64,000 nucleotides of DNA from Bryobacterales bacterium (GTDB lineage: Bacteria; Acidobacteriota; Terriglobia; Bryobacterales; Bryobacteraceae), in NCBI GenBank assembly GCA_020847045.1, contig JADLCT010000052.1, positions 1-64,000 on the forward strand, given 5' to 3'. Below the pieces are notes generated by a model. It saw only the letters and a list, made by a program, of their open reading frames with translations, searched no databases and was not told the origin of the DNA. Positions within the stretch are counted from its first letter, which is position 1; each line of letters opens with the position of its first letter. The position numbers and the translations under genes were made by a program. Below, piece after piece: positions 36,847 to 45,456 of this stretch.

Positions 36847-38847
36847 CTAATACTGGCGCACAGGGGGAAGGGCCGAGAGCGCGGCCGCCAGTGGCTGTTC
36901 GATGGCGGCGATGGAGGCGGCCGTGCCGTACCAGTCCTGATAGCGGAGGAGCTGACGGCGCAGGAAGTAGGCATCGGCGGAGGCGGCCCCGGCCAGCGCG
37001 GCGAGTTCGGCGGCGTAGCCGCGGGCGCGCGCGGCGCAGCGGGCGGCGGAGAGCCTGAAGGGCGGCGGCGAGAGCAGAGGCAGCAGGACGTGGAGCTCGG
37101 CGAGGTTGCCGAGCGCCCAGATGCGCCGCTGTTCGCCGTGGCCATGCAGGTCAGCCAGCGAGAGCGTATGAGCGAGGGTCCAGAGCGCGGACGGGCGAGT
37201 GTGTTCCTGGTGTTCCTCGAAGATGAGCGAGGCGGCGTCTCCGGCGAGCGTGAGGCGCCGGAGGATGAGATCCAGAGAAAGAAACTGGACGAGGGCCCAC
37301 GAAGAGTGCCGGTTCAGCTCGAAGGCATCCCAGTAGTGGCGTCGGCTGAAGTTCAACAGGTTCCGGGATTGCGCGGCGTAGCCGGACGCGTTGGCCGGGT
37401 CGAGCGCGGAAAAGTAAAAGTACGCCTGGGCGCAGCGCTTTTCCGTGGCGGCCAGTTTGCCGGCGATGGTGTCGCGGCCGCTCCCGGCGGAGTGGAAGAG
37501 AGCATCCAGGCGGCGGCGTCCTTCCTCCATGCGGGCGGTGGCTTCGGCGAGCATGTGCAGGCGCGGAGTTCCGGATGGCGGGCCGGGGGCCATGCCGGCC
37601 ATCACGAAGTCGGCGAAGGAGAGGGCGGCCTCCATACTCGCGCAGGTTTGGTTCCGGTGGGCCTGTGCGAGCCAGGATTCGAGGTTTTCGGGAAGCGCCG
37701 CGTAGGCCGTGATGCTGGCCCAGTCGTGGGTGTCCGGATACAGGGTGTGGAGGCGGCGGCGCAGAGTGTTCAGAGCGATGCGCGGGTCGGTGGCCCAGAG
37801 GAGGGCTTCGGAGAGGATGTTGACGAAGTCGAGCGAGGCCGCGGTGGAGAGAGGGAACTGGCTGCCGGCGACGAAGGGGATGCCGGCCAGGTGGAGCGCG
37901 TGGGCGGCGCTGCCGCCGAGGGCGAGTACGCCGCCTTGCCGCGCGCTGTCGCAACTGGCAATGGTGACGGCGAGAGGGCGCCAGGGATGGCCGCCGGTTT
38001 GCACGGGGCACAGCGCGGTGGCCAGACGCTCGCCGCTGACGGCGTCGGCTGGACCGTGGGGGTTCATTCTGTCGTGCAAGGCGAGGCCGAAGCGGACGTC
38101 GAAGCCCTCTTCGTACTGGATGCCGTGGGCGAGGATGTGGACGTGGGTGAACCGCTCGCGCGAGCAGATTTGTTCGATCTCCTCGCAGGTGGCCTGGGGC
38201 AGGACGTGGAGCAGCGCGGCGTGGCGTTCGTCTGCGGGGGCCGAGTAGTTGGCCCATGGCTCGAGCTGGTTCCGGAGCGCGGCGAGGTGCTCCTCGAAGG
38301 GGATGGGGCCGGCGCCGGCGGGGGAGGCCGCGATGAACAGCACCTTGGGACGGCCGGGCCAGGGCGGTGACTGTGCGGCCACGCGGCGCACCTCGCGCGT
38401 GAGACAGACGGGGTTCTGCAACTGGAGCAGGAGCGGCTGGCCGGCGCCGGGGAACCCAGCGGGCGAAAGGGCGAGTTCAAAGGGCAGCAGGGCGAGCTCG
38501 GAAGCCGAGAGAACCATGCGGAGATGAACGGCGCGGCTTTCGTCCGCCGTGTGAGAAGCGTTGGCGCCGCCCGCGCGGCCGCGGTTCATCCCGGCGACCA
38601 GTCCGGGAACGCCGCCCAGGAGATCGCCGAGCGTCCGGGCGGTGTCGCGCGCCTGAAAGGCCCGGGGGCCGGGCTCGTCCTGATAGGCGAGGGCGCGGAG
38701 GCGGTGCAGGAACTGGTTGTGCTCGAAGGGGATTTGGAGCGAGGTGGCGGGATGGTTTTCGCACAGGGCCAGGTACGGGGTGAGGGGCGAGAGGAGCTGG
38801 TTGTGCGGTGGACCGTGCCGCAACAATTCAAAGGTGATTTGTTTCAA
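36847..38847 (-). CDS. CHAT-domain (caspase-like) protease
   Basis: This 666-residue cytoplasmic protein has a central CHAT domain (about 165-395). The catalytic His is in THVHILAHG (His241) and the Cys in VTIASCDSARQGG (Cys299), followed by the typical GGSAAHALHLAGIPFVAGSQFPLST and the ALLWATDPRIALNTLRRRL helices. The N-terminal 160 residues include an LPFELAL strand preceding the fold; the C-terminal 270 residues look all-helical and TPR-like. CHAT proteases act in bacterial conflict systems such as the type III-E CRISPR Csx29 and gasdermin activation. The start is TTG at 38847 with AAGGAA about 7 nt upstream; longer readings run inside the subtilase gene. It lies 10 nt after that gene. Confidence 0.87.
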   Translation of the reverse strand: MKQITFELLRHGPPHNQLLSPLTPYLALCENHPATSLQIPFEHNQFLHRLRALAYQDEPGPRAFQARDTARTLGDLLGGVPGLVAGMNRGRAGGANASHTADESRAVHLRMVLSASELALLPFELALSPAGFPGAGQPLLLQLQNPVCLTREVRRVAAQSPPWPGRPKVLFIAASPAGAGPIPFEEHLAALRNQLEPWANYSAPADERHAALLHVLPQATCEEIEQICSRERFTHVHILAHGIQYEEGFDVRFGLALHDRMNPHGPADAVSGERLATALCPVQTGGHPWRPLAVTIASCDSARQGGVLALGGSAAHALHLAGIPFVAGSQFPLSTAASLDFVNILSEALLWATDPRIALNTLRRRLHTLYPDTHDWASITAYAALPENLESWLAQAHRNQTCASMEAALSFADFVMAGMAPGPPSGTPRLHMLAEATARMEEGRRRLDALFHSAGSGRDTIAGKLAATEKRCAQAYFYFSALDPANASGYAAQSRNLLNFSRRHYWDAFELNRHSSWALVQFLSLDLILRRLTLAGDAASLIFEEHQEHTRPSALWTLAHTLSLADLHGHGEQRRIWALGNLAELHVLLPLLSPPPFRLSAARCAARARGYAAELAALAGAASADAYFLRRQLLRYQDWYGTAASIAAIEQPLAAALSALPPVRQY

Positions 38848-38857
38848 ACAGGATTCC

Positions 38858-40057
38858 TTAGCTTTGCGGGCACTGGACGAGACCCGCGCCAAGGCGGTCC
38901 TGGTCCGCCTCCTCCGCGATGCCGGCCGTGACGGCCGAGGCCAGCAGGCGCGCCGCAAGGACGCGCGAGTTCACGGGACCCAGCGCGCGGAGCTTCTGCG
39001 CCCACAGTGCGGCGGCGCCGGCGGCATGGGGCGCGGCCATGCTGGTGCCGCTCATGGAGACCAGTCCGCCTCCGGGGCGGGCCGAGATGATGGCTACGCC
39101 GGGGGCGGCCAGCAGCGCGCCCGAGTTGGAGAAGTAGGCGGGCGCGAGCCCGTTGCCGCCGCGGCCAAGTGCGCCCACTGAAATGATGCCTTCCGAGACG
39201 GCGGGCGGCGCGGCGGCGATCGTGTAGGAAGGGTTTCCGTTGGTGCGGCTCTCGTTGCCGGCGGCGGCGATGAGCAGCGTGGGTTGCGCGAAATCACCGA
39301 GCGTGAGCACCAGGCGGGCGAGACGCTCGAACAGGAGCACATTGAGACGGTAGCCCTCCAGAGCGAGCGAGGTGGCGGCTTCGCCGGGCAGTCCGGCCTG
39401 CTCGACAAGCTGGCGGCGGTAGCCGGGGAAGTCCATGCCGAGCGACATCGAAACGATGTGCGCGCCTTCGGCCACGGCCCATTGAATCGCCTGGACAATG
39501 TGGCTGCTCGCGGCGCCGGTTCCGAGCACTTTGCCGATCAGCGCGCGGCGGATGCCCCGGGCCACGCCGGCGCGGACGCCGTTCACGTCGCGGCCGAAGA
39601 TGGTTCCGGCGCAATGCGTGCCGTGGCCATGGGTGTCGGAAACGTCGTCGCCGGCGCCGGTGGAGGTGAAGTTCCTTCTGATGAGAGTGACGCCAGCGAA
39701 GGCAGGATGCGCCGCGTCGATGCCCGTGTCGAGCACGGCCACTGTGACGCCATCGCCGGTGAAGGGGGAGGTGTCAGCGCCGATGGCCGGGATGCCCCAG
39801 ACGGGGCCGGATGCGGTTGGAGAGGCGAGCCCTGTATCGAGAGGTTCGACGAGTTTCATGGGCATGACCGGTGCGACGGCGGCGACTTCGCTGTGGCGGG
39901 CCGCGGCGGCTGCACCGGCGGCATTCAGCATCTCCATTTCGATGGCCAGGCGGGAAGCGCGCCGCGCGGCGGGCGCGCCGGAGCGTCTGACGTCGAGAAA
40001 TCCGTTCGCCGTGGATGCCGGCCCGGACGCCCGCAGGATGACGTGCGGCCGTTTCAT
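38858..40057 (-). CDS. intracellular subtilisin-like serine protease (S8)
   Basis: This 399-residue subtilase has all catalytic residues: Asp110 (VAVLDTGID), His145 (GHGTHCAG), oxyanion Asn268 (AAAGNES) and Ser339 (SGTSMAAPHAAGAAALWA). The first 75-85 residues could be an inhibitory propeptide or recognition domain. No signal sequence is present, so it should act in the cytoplasm. GGGGGAGA precedes the ATG. The gene is directly followed (10 nt) by a CHAT protease, so the two are probably co-expressed and one may activate the other. A CATAGT box near 40112-40117 (minus) could be its promoter, sharing bases with that of msrA. Confidence 0.92.
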   Translation of the reverse strand: MKRPHVILRASGPASTANGFLDVRRSGAPAARRASRLAIEMEMLNAAGAAAAARHSEVAAVAPVMPMKLVEPLDTGLASPTASGPVWGIPAIGADTSPFTGDGVTVAVLDTGIDAAHPAFAGVTLIRRNFTSTGAGDDVSDTHGHGTHCAGTIFGRDVNGVRAGVARGIRRALIGKVLGTGAASSHIVQAIQWAVAEGAHIVSMSLGMDFPGYRRQLVEQAGLPGEAATSLALEGYRLNVLLFERLARLVLTLGDFAQPTLLIAAAGNESRTNGNPSYTIAAAPPAVSEGIISVGALGRGGNGLAPAYFSNSGALLAAPGVAIISARPGGGLVSMSGTSMAAPHAAGAAALWAQKLRALGPVNSRVLAARLLASAVTAGIAEEADQDRLGAGLVQCPQS

Positions 40058-40111
40058 GCGGTCTCCCCCGTGTGCCGCTGACAGTGGACGGCCGGCGCGG
40101 GGCCGCCGTGC

Positions 40112-40119
40112 ACTATGAT
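40112..40119. promoter_or_regulatory. overlapping divergent -10 boxes, S8 protease / msrA
   Basis: TATGAT (plus, 40114-40119) lies 12 nt before the msrA ATG. Its overlapping complement gives CATAGT (minus, 40117-40112) for the protease cluster, with a leader of about 50 nt carrying the GGGGGAGA site. The divergent transcripts would compete. Confidence 0.35.
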
Positions 40120-40131
40120 GAAAGCAAAGCG

Positions 40132-40776
40132 ATGAGAACCTTTGCCACGCTGATTTCCACCGTCTTGTTCACAGCGTCGTGGGCGCTTGCCTCGAGCGGT
40201 TTTCCCGAACCGGCCATCGACGTGAAGCCGACGCCGGGCAAGGCGCAGAAGGCGGTCTTTGCCGGTGGTTGTTTCTGGTGCACGGAAGCTGTGTTCGAGA
40301 TGATCGAAGGCGTCACCAACGCCGTGTCGGGCTACTCGGGCGGCGACATGGCGACGGCCACCTACGAGCAGGTGAGCACGGGTGCGACGGGCCATGCCGA
40401 AGCGGTGGAGATCACCTTCGATTCCACAAAGATCACCTACGGCCAGTTGCTGAAGGTGTTTTTCAGCGTGGCGCACGACCCGACGCAGTTGAACCGCCAG
40501 GGGCCGGACCGGGGTCCGCAGTACCGTTCGGTGGTGTTCTACATCGGAGCCGAACAGAGGAAGGCCACCGAAGCCTACATCGCGGCCATGACGAAGGCGG
40601 GCGCCTTCGACCAGCCCATCGTGACGCAGGTGGTTCCGTTCCAGGCGTTTTATGAAGCCGAGAGCCATCACCAGAATTTTTGCTCGCGGAATCCGCGCAA
40701 CCGCTATGTGCAGGCCATCGCCGCGCCCAAAATGGACAAGACGAAGAAGCAGTATCCGGGGATGCTGAAGAGGTAG
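40132..40776 (+). CDS. msrA: peptide methionine-S-sulfoxide reductase MsrA, exported
   Basis: This 214-residue enzyme reduces methionine-S-sulfoxide in proteins. A signal peptide occupies about residues 1-21; the catalytic motif is GCFWC (Cys47 nucleophile, Cys50). GYSGG, YEQVSTGATGHAEAVEI, HDPTQLNRQGPDRGPQYRS and AESHHQNF are all family hallmarks. The signal peptide places it in the periplasm, where it would repair oxidised envelope proteins; this fits the neighbouring exported peroxidase. The ATG at 40132 was chosen because it starts the signal peptide; upstream in-frame codons lie across the promoter. Confidence 0.95.
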   Translation: MRTFATLISTVLFTASWALASSGFPEPAIDVKPTPGKAQKAVFAGGCFWCTEAVFEMIEGVTNAVSGYSGGDMATATYEQVSTGATGHAEAVEITFDSTKITYGQLLKVFFSVAHDPTQLNRQGPDRGPQYRSVVFYIGAEQRKATEAYIAAMTKAGAFDQPIVTQVVPFQAFYEAESHHQNFCSRNPRNRYVQAIAAPKMDKTKKQYPGMLKR

Positions 40777-40780
40777 CGGC

Positions 40781-41557
40781 TTACGAATTAAAGGTGAAAG
40801 CGGCCGTGGCCGCGCCGCTGGGCGTGAGCGTCACCTTGGCCGTTTGCGTGCCGAATTTTTCGTGCCAGGCTGTGACCGTGTATTCGCCGGGGGGCAGTCC
40901 GTCGAGTTCGAACGCGCCATCCTCGCCGGTGACGGCGAAAAACGGGTGCGGCAGAACGCCGATGTAGCTCTTCATCCAGGAGTGGACATTGCACTTCACG
41001 GGAATCATGATCTCCTCGAAGCGGAAGACGCGTTCGATTTCCGGCGCGCCGGGCGGCTGGCCCTGGTTCCATTCGCGGTTCTTCACGGGCATCGGGTGAA
41101 TGTTGTGCGTAACCGGGTCGCTGTTGGCGATCACCAGCGGCTGTCCGGCCATGACGCCGGCCACATGCGGGCGGAACATGCAGCCGGTCTGGTTCAGCTT
41201 GACCGGCGTGGCGGGCGGCTCGAACGCCTTGCCTTCCAAACCGGCGCTGACATATACGAAGACATTGGCCAGCGCACCATCGGCGTTCAGCACCACTTCT
41301 TCGGAATAAACCGGACCGCTGTGCGAGCGGCGGCACTCGCTCTCCTCGCTGGACATGTCGATGATCTTGCGTGCGGGCTTGGGACCGATGTAGTTCACCT
41401 TACCCGCGACCTTGGCCGCCGTGGCGGGATCCACCTTTGTATAAGCGGGTGGCGCGCCCTTCTCCGCCGTACCCTTGCCTCCGCCCTCGCCTCCGCCACA
41501 CGCGGCCAGAATGCCGGCGGCGCCGGCCACCAGAAACTCACGACGGTCGTGTTTCAC
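40781..41557 (-). CDS. Tat-type lipoprotein with a cupredoxin-like copper motif
   Basis: This 258-residue protein starts with DRREFLVAGAAGILAAC, a twin-arginine signal merged with a lipobox (Cys20), so it is probably an exported lipoprotein. The core resembles plastocyanin-type domains: His151 in THNIHPMP and a Cys189-x2-His192-x2-Met195 triad that would bind type I copper. The last 55 residues form a carboxypeptidase-regulatory-like fold (DGAFELDGLPPGEYTVTAWH). It likely carries electrons in the envelope. The start is GTG, overlapping the stop of the upstream di-heme peroxidase (GTGA), so the two are coupled. Confidence 0.85.
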   Translation of the reverse strand: MKHDRREFLVAGAAGILAACGGGEGGGKGTAEKGAPPAYTKVDPATAAKVAGKVNYIGPKPARKIIDMSSEESECRRSHSGPVYSEEVVLNADGALANVFVYVSAGLEGKAFEPPATPVKLNQTGCMFRPHVAGVMAGQPLVIANSDPVTHNIHPMPVKNREWNQGQPPGAPEIERVFRFEEIMIPVKCNVHSWMKSYIGVLPHPFFAVTGEDGAFELDGLPPGEYTVTAWHEKFGTQTAKVTLTPSGAATAAFTFNS

Positions 41558-42657
41558 CGGGCCACCTCCGCTTTCTTCGACTTCGGATCATCCAAGCCGG
41601 GTGGAATCTCGCCCGTCAGCGCGCCGAGGAAGGCGAGCAGGTCCTCGCGCTCCTGCTTATTCAGCGTCAGCGGCTTGATGTCCTTGTCCAGGTGGTCGTT
41701 CGAGCTGCCGCCGCCGATGTAAAAGTCAACCACCTCCTTCAAGGTCTTGTGGCTGCCATCGTGCATGTATGGCGCGCTGAGGGCGATGTTGCGCAGCGAT
41801 GGGGTCTTGAACGCGCCACGGTCGGCGCCGGCCTTGGTGGCGTCGAAGCGGCCCAGGTCGGTGAGCTCTCCCTTGTTGTTCAAACCGACGCCCAGGTTGT
41901 GAAACTTGTTATCGGTGAACAGCGCGAACTTCTCCTCGATGGTGTGGCAGACGGCGCAGTTGCCCTTGGCCGGGTTCCGGAACACTTCGAGTCCGCGAAT
42001 GGCCGAGGCGCTGAGAGCCTTCTTGTCGCCGCCGTAGAAATAGCGGTCGAAGGGGGAGTTGGCGCTGATGGCGGTGCGTTCAAAGCTGGCGATGGCCATG
42101 GCCACCATGTCGTACGTGATGGGTCCGGGGCCGAAGGCTTTTGCGAATTCAGCCTTATATTCGGCATCGCTGTTGAGCCGCTGCACCACGCCTTCGTGCG
42201 TCATGCCCATCTCGATCGGGTTGGCGACGGGCCCTTCGGCCTGCTTTTCCAGGCTCGCGGCGCGGCCGTCCCAAAATTGCAGGGTGGAGTAGGCCGCGTT
42301 CATGACGACGGGCGCATTGCGTGTGCCTTTCCCGCCCTTCACGCCGTCGCTTACCGGCTTGCCGTCGCTGAAGCCAACCAGGGGATGGTGGCAACTGGCG
42401 CAGGAGATCGTGTTGTCCACCGAGAGGCGGTTGTCGTAATAGAGTTTGCGGCCGAGAGCGATGGTTTCGGCCGTGGGCGGATTGCCGGCCGGGATGGGAA
42501 CCGCGGGCAGGCCGAGCGGAGTCTTGATCTCCACGACGTGGCCGATGGGCTTGGGCGCGGCGGGTGGCGAAGCAGCCTGTTCCTGGCGCGTCGGCGCGGA
42601 GGAACAGCCGAGAAGACAGAGGATACCCAGGGAGGTCATGAAGACGCGATGAGACAT
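41554..42657 (-). CDS. di-heme cytochrome c peroxidase, MauG family lipoprotein
   Basis: This 367-residue exported lipoprotein has a lipobox (LLGC, Cys18), then two c-type heme sites CASCH (86-90) and CAVCH (234-238). NAAYSTLQFWDGRAASLEKQA and SLRNIALSAPYMHDGSHKTLKEVVDFY are typical of the CcpA/MauG family. It should reduce peroxide with electrons from a small carrier, or modify a partner protein as MauG does. The gene is transcribed before the cupredoxin-like lipoprotein with an overlapping start, so that protein may be its donor or substrate. TACAAT lies 9 nt before the ATG. Confidence 0.93.
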   Translation of the reverse strand: MSHRVFMTSLGILCLLGCSSAPTRQEQAASPPAAPKPIGHVVEIKTPLGLPAVPIPAGNPPTAETIALGRKLYYDNRLSVDNTISCASCHHPLVGFSDGKPVSDGVKGGKGTRNAPVVMNAAYSTLQFWDGRAASLEKQAEGPVANPIEMGMTHEGVVQRLNSDAEYKAEFAKAFGPGPITYDMVAMAIASFERTAISANSPFDRYFYGGDKKALSASAIRGLEVFRNPAKGNCAVCHTIEEKFALFTDNKFHNLGVGLNNKGELTDLGRFDATKAGADRGAFKTPSLRNIALSAPYMHDGSHKTLKEVVDFYIGGGSSNDHLDKDIKPLTLNKQEREDLLAFLGALTGEIPPGLDDPKSKKAEVAR

Positions 42658-42666
42658 GGCCCCCTC

Positions 42667-42672
42667 ATTGTA
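42667..42672 (-). promoter_or_regulatory. -10 box, near-leaderless start of the di-heme peroxidase
   Basis: Minus-strand TACAAT ends 9 nt before the ATG at 42657, predicting a leader of about 3 nt. It should also drive the following cupredoxin-like gene. Confidence 0.5.
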
Positions 42673-42726
42673 ACGAGTTCGATGCGATGCAGGACCTGGC
42701 TTGGCGTGGGGCCCGCGGCGGGCGAG

Positions 42727-42732
42727 TAGAAT
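42727..42732 (+). promoter_or_regulatory. -10 box for purS
   Basis: TAGAAT ends 11 nt before the purS ATG at 42744, giving a leader of about 5 nt. A GGAGA at 42734-42738 would be mostly outside the mRNA. Confidence 0.45.
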
Positions 42733-42743
42733 GGAGAAGACCC

Positions 42744-42989
42744 ATGAAAGCCCGCGTTACCGTATACCCCAAGCCATCCGTATTGGATCCTCAAGGCCAG
42801 GCGATTGCCCAGGCGCTGCGCGGCCACGGCCACCCGGCCGTCAGCGACGTCCGCCAGGGAAAGGTGTTTGACGTCAGCTTCCAGCCGGGCATGAGCCGCG
42901 CCGAGGCCGAGCGTGAGGTGGAGACGATTGCTCACGACGTACTCGCCAACCCCGTGATTGAAGAGTATCGTGTGGAAATCCTGGACTAG
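42744..42989 (+). CDS. purS: phosphoribosylformylglycinamidine synthase subunit PurS
   Basis: This 81-residue subunit bridges PurL and PurQ in the three-part FGAM synthase of purine biosynthesis. Features are [30 protein letters not shown] and the terminal [12 protein letters not shown] strand. purL and purQ are absent from the window; the next gene is glmS, which also uses glutamine. The start at 42744 gives the standard length. Confidence 0.93.
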   Translation: MKARVTVYPKPSVLDPQGQAIAQALRGHGHPAVSDVRQGKVFDVSFQPGMSRAEAEREVETIAHDVLANPVIEEYRVEILD

Positions 42990-43030
42990 CCGCTACACAA
43001 ACGGCTGGAAAGAGCCGATTCTATAGTCTT

Positions 43031-44887
43031 ATGTGCGGAATTGTTGGTTACATTGGCAACCGGCAGGCGGTGCCCATCATCCTGGACGGCCTGCGGCGCC
43101 TGGAGTACCGCGGGTACGATTCGGCCGGCCTGGCCGTGGTGGACGAGGCCAAGCACCTGGTGGTGCGGCGGGCCAAGGGCAAGCTGCGGAATCTGGAAGA
43201 GAATCTGCGGGAGCATCCGGTGGAGGGCGTCTACGGCGTCGGGCACACGCGCTGGGCGACGCACGGGCGGCCGACCGAGGAGAACGCGCATCCGCACGTG
43301 GACTCCAAGGGCGACATCGTCGTGGTGCACAACGGCATCGTGGAAAACTATCTCGCGCTGAAGCACGAGTTGCAGGCCGCCGGGCACCAGTTCAAGTCGG
43401 AAACCGACACTGAAATCATTGCCCACCTGATTGAGCAGTACAACGAGGGCAACCTCGAAGAAGCCGTGCGCAAGGCTCTGAAACGGGTGCATGGCGTGTA
43501 TGCGCTGGGCATCATGTCGCGCACCGAGCCGGGCAAAATCATCGGCGCGCGCAGCGGACCTCCGGTGGTGGTGGGACTGGGCGACAACGAATATTTCCTC
43601 GCCTCGGACGTGCCGGCGATCCTGTCGCACACGCGCGACATGATTTTCCTGGACGACGGCGACCTGGCCGTGATCACGCCGGAAGGCGTGCAGTTGATGG
43701 ACCTGGACGGCAAGGTGCTGAAGCGCCAGGTGTCGCACATCATGTGGGACCCCATCATGGCCGAAAAGGGCGGCTACAAGCATTTCATGCTCAAAGAGAT
43801 TTTTGAGCAGCCGCGCTCCATCCGGGACACCATGCTGGGCCGCGTATCACAGGATACGGGCAAAATTTTTCTGGACGAAGTGAACCTGACGCACGAAGAG
43901 TTGGCGCGCTTCACCCATATGAAGATCGTGGCCTGCGGCACGTCGTGGCATGCGGCGCTGGCGGGCAAGTTCATGATCGAGCGCCTGGTGCGGATTCCCG
44001 TCGAGGTAGATTACGGCAGCGAGTTCCGCTACCGCGACCCCATTGTCACGCCCGACACGCTGACCGTGGTGATTTCGCAATCCGGCGAAACGGCCGACAC
44101 GCTGGCGGCGCAGCGCGAGGCAAAGTCGAAGGGCTCGAAAACGTTGTCCATCTGCAACGTGGTCGGCTCCATGATTACGCGCGAGGCGGTGGGAAACCTG
44201 CTGACGCACGCCGGGCCGGAGATCGGCGTGGCCTCCACCAAGGCGTTCACGGCGCAGTTGACGGCCATGTTCCTGCTGGCTCTGCACATGGGGCAGATCC
44301 GGCGCGGACACGAGGAGCCGGAGTTGTTCACGCTGACCCAGGAACTGCTGAAGATTCCCGGCAAGATGGAGGCGGTGCTCTCCAACGACAGCTATTATGA
44401 GGACCTGTCGCGCAACCTGTTCCGCGCCTCGGATTTCCTCTTCCTGGGCCGCGGCATCCATTACCCGATCGCCTTGGAAGGCGCGCTGAAGCTGAAGGAG
44501 ATCTCCTACATCCACGCCGAAGGCTATCCGGCGGGCGAGATGAAGCACGGCCCCAACGCGCTCATCGACGAAAAGCTGCCCGTGGTGGTGCTGGCGGCGC
44601 GCGATCCCAACAGCGAGGCCTCGCGTCTGCGCTTCGAGAAGACCTTCTCCAATATCCAGGAGGTGAAGGCGCGCGGCGGCATCGTGGTGGCCGTGTGCTG
44701 CGCCGCCGACATGGAGGAGATCGCCAAGGTGGCCGACCATCGCATCTTCATTCCCACCACTCACGAGCTGTTGCTGCCTCTGCTGGAAATCGTGCCGCTG
44801 CAACTGCTCGCCTATCACATCGCCGTGCGCCGCGGCTGCGACGTGGACCAGCCGCGCAACCTGGCCAAGTCGGTGACGGTCGAGTAA
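43031..44887 (+). CDS. glmS: glutamine-fructose-6-phosphate aminotransferase (isomerizing)
   Basis: This 618-residue enzyme makes glucosamine-6-phosphate for peptidoglycan. The N-terminal glutaminase starts MCGIVGYIG with nucleophile Cys2, and has GHTRWATHG and [10 protein letters not shown]. Two SIS domains follow with [40 protein letters not shown], and the C-terminal [21 protein letters not shown]...LAKSVTVE. I see no glmS ribozyme in the 41-nt gap upstream, which holds only a CGGCT-ggaaag-AGCCG hairpin (43003-43018). Confidence 0.97.
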   Translation: MCGIVGYIGNRQAVPIILDGLRRLEYRGYDSAGLAVVDEAKHLVVRRAKGKLRNLEENLREHPVEGVYGVGHTRWATHGRPTEENAHPHVDSKGDIVVVHNGIVENYLALKHELQAAGHQFKSETDTEIIAHLIEQYNEGNLEEAVRKALKRVHGVYALGIMSRTEPGKIIGARSGPPVVVGLGDNEYFLASDVPAILSHTRDMIFLDDGDLAVITPEGVQLMDLDGKVLKRQVSHIMWDPIMAEKGGYKHFMLKEIFEQPRSIRDTMLGRVSQDTGKIFLDEVNLTHEELARFTHMKIVACGTSWHAALAGKFMIERLVRIPVEVDYGSEFRYRDPIVTPDTLTVVISQSGETADTLAAQREAKSKGSKTLSICNVVGSMITREAVGNLLTHAGPEIGVASTKAFTAQLTAMFLLALHMGQIRRGHEEPELFTLTQELLKIPGKMEAVLSNDSYYEDLSRNLFRASDFLFLGRGIHYPIALEGALKLKEISYIHAEGYPAGEMKHGPNALIDEKLPVVVLAARDPNSEASRLRFEKTFSNIQEVKARGGIVVAVCCAADMEEIAKVADHRIFIPTTHELLLPLLEIVPLQLLAYHIAVRRGCDVDQPRNLAKSVTVE

Positions 44888-44894
44888 CCGCGCG

Positions 44895-45314
44895 GTGCGC
44901 CAGGCGTTCACGCAGTTGTCCGTTCCGACCCGCGGCAAGGGCCTGTACGACATCACCACGGCCACCAGTGACTGGGCCACGGGGCAGGGCGTCACCAACG
45001 GCCTGCTGACCCTGTTCATCCGCCACACCTCGGCCTCACTCACCATTCAGGAAAACGCCGACCCGGACGTGACGCGTGATCTGGATGCGTTCTTCTCGCG
45101 CCTTGTCCCGGAAAACGACTCGCTTTATGCGCACACAGTCGAGGGGCCGGACGACATGCCGGCCCATGTGCGTGCGGCCTTGACACAAACCTCACTCTCC
45201 ATCCCCGTCCTCGGCGGGCGGTTGGCGCTGGGCACATGGCAGGGGATCTATGTGTTCGAGCACCGCCGGAGCCCGCACAGGCGCAGCGTCGCGCTGCACC
45301 TGCTGGGCGAGTAG
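44895..45314 (+). CDS. YjbQ family protein (UPF0047)
   Basis: This 139-residue protein has the YjbQ core: LLTLFIRHTSASLTIQENADPDVTRDLDAFFSRLVP with conserved His/Thr/Asn, then HTVEGPDDMPAHVRAALTQTSLSIPV and GTWQGIYVFEHR. Members have been linked to a weak thiamine-phosphate synthase activity; the true role is unsettled. The start is GTG, 7 nt after glmS, so co-transcription is likely. Confidence 0.92.
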   Translation: MRQAFTQLSVPTRGKGLYDITTATSDWATGQGVTNGLLTLFIRHTSASLTIQENADPDVTRDLDAFFSRLVPENDSLYAHTVEGPDDMPAHVRAALTQTSLSIPVLGGRLALGTWQGIYVFEHRRSPHRRSVALHLLGE

Positions 45315-45370
45315 TCCGAAGCCCATCCCGTCCGGCCTACCACGGTGGTGAGGGATATTTCATTTTTTGC

Positions 45371-45399
45371 TTTACCTGTTGATGAAGTTACGATAATAT
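45371..45399 (+). promoter_or_regulatory. sigma-70-type promoter of the TonB receptor gene
   Basis: TTTACC (45371-45376) and TAATAT (45394-45399) are separated by 17 nt in an unusually AT-rich stretch. Transcription would start near 45406, giving a leader of about 50 nt with a GGGGAGG site, unlike the near-leaderless genes nearby. A short palindrome ACCACGGTGGT followed by T-rich DNA lies just upstream and might end the glmS-yjbQ transcript. Confidence 0.55.
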
Positions 45400-45456
45400 T
45401 CACAAAATTGAACTTTGTTCATGTTCGATTGTCTGTGTCGTGACGGGGAGGTAGCT

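Noticed and set aside
38848-38958. A longer CHAT protease start inside the subtilase gene.
   Set aside because: The additional 37 residues are the shadow of the subtilase C-terminus; TTG 38847 has a proper AAGGAA site just after the subtilase stop.
43003-43027. GCCGAT before glmS as a sigma-28 -10 element.
   Set aside because: No TAAA-like -35 occurs at the required distance; the GCCGAT is part of a CGGCT..AGCCG hairpin.
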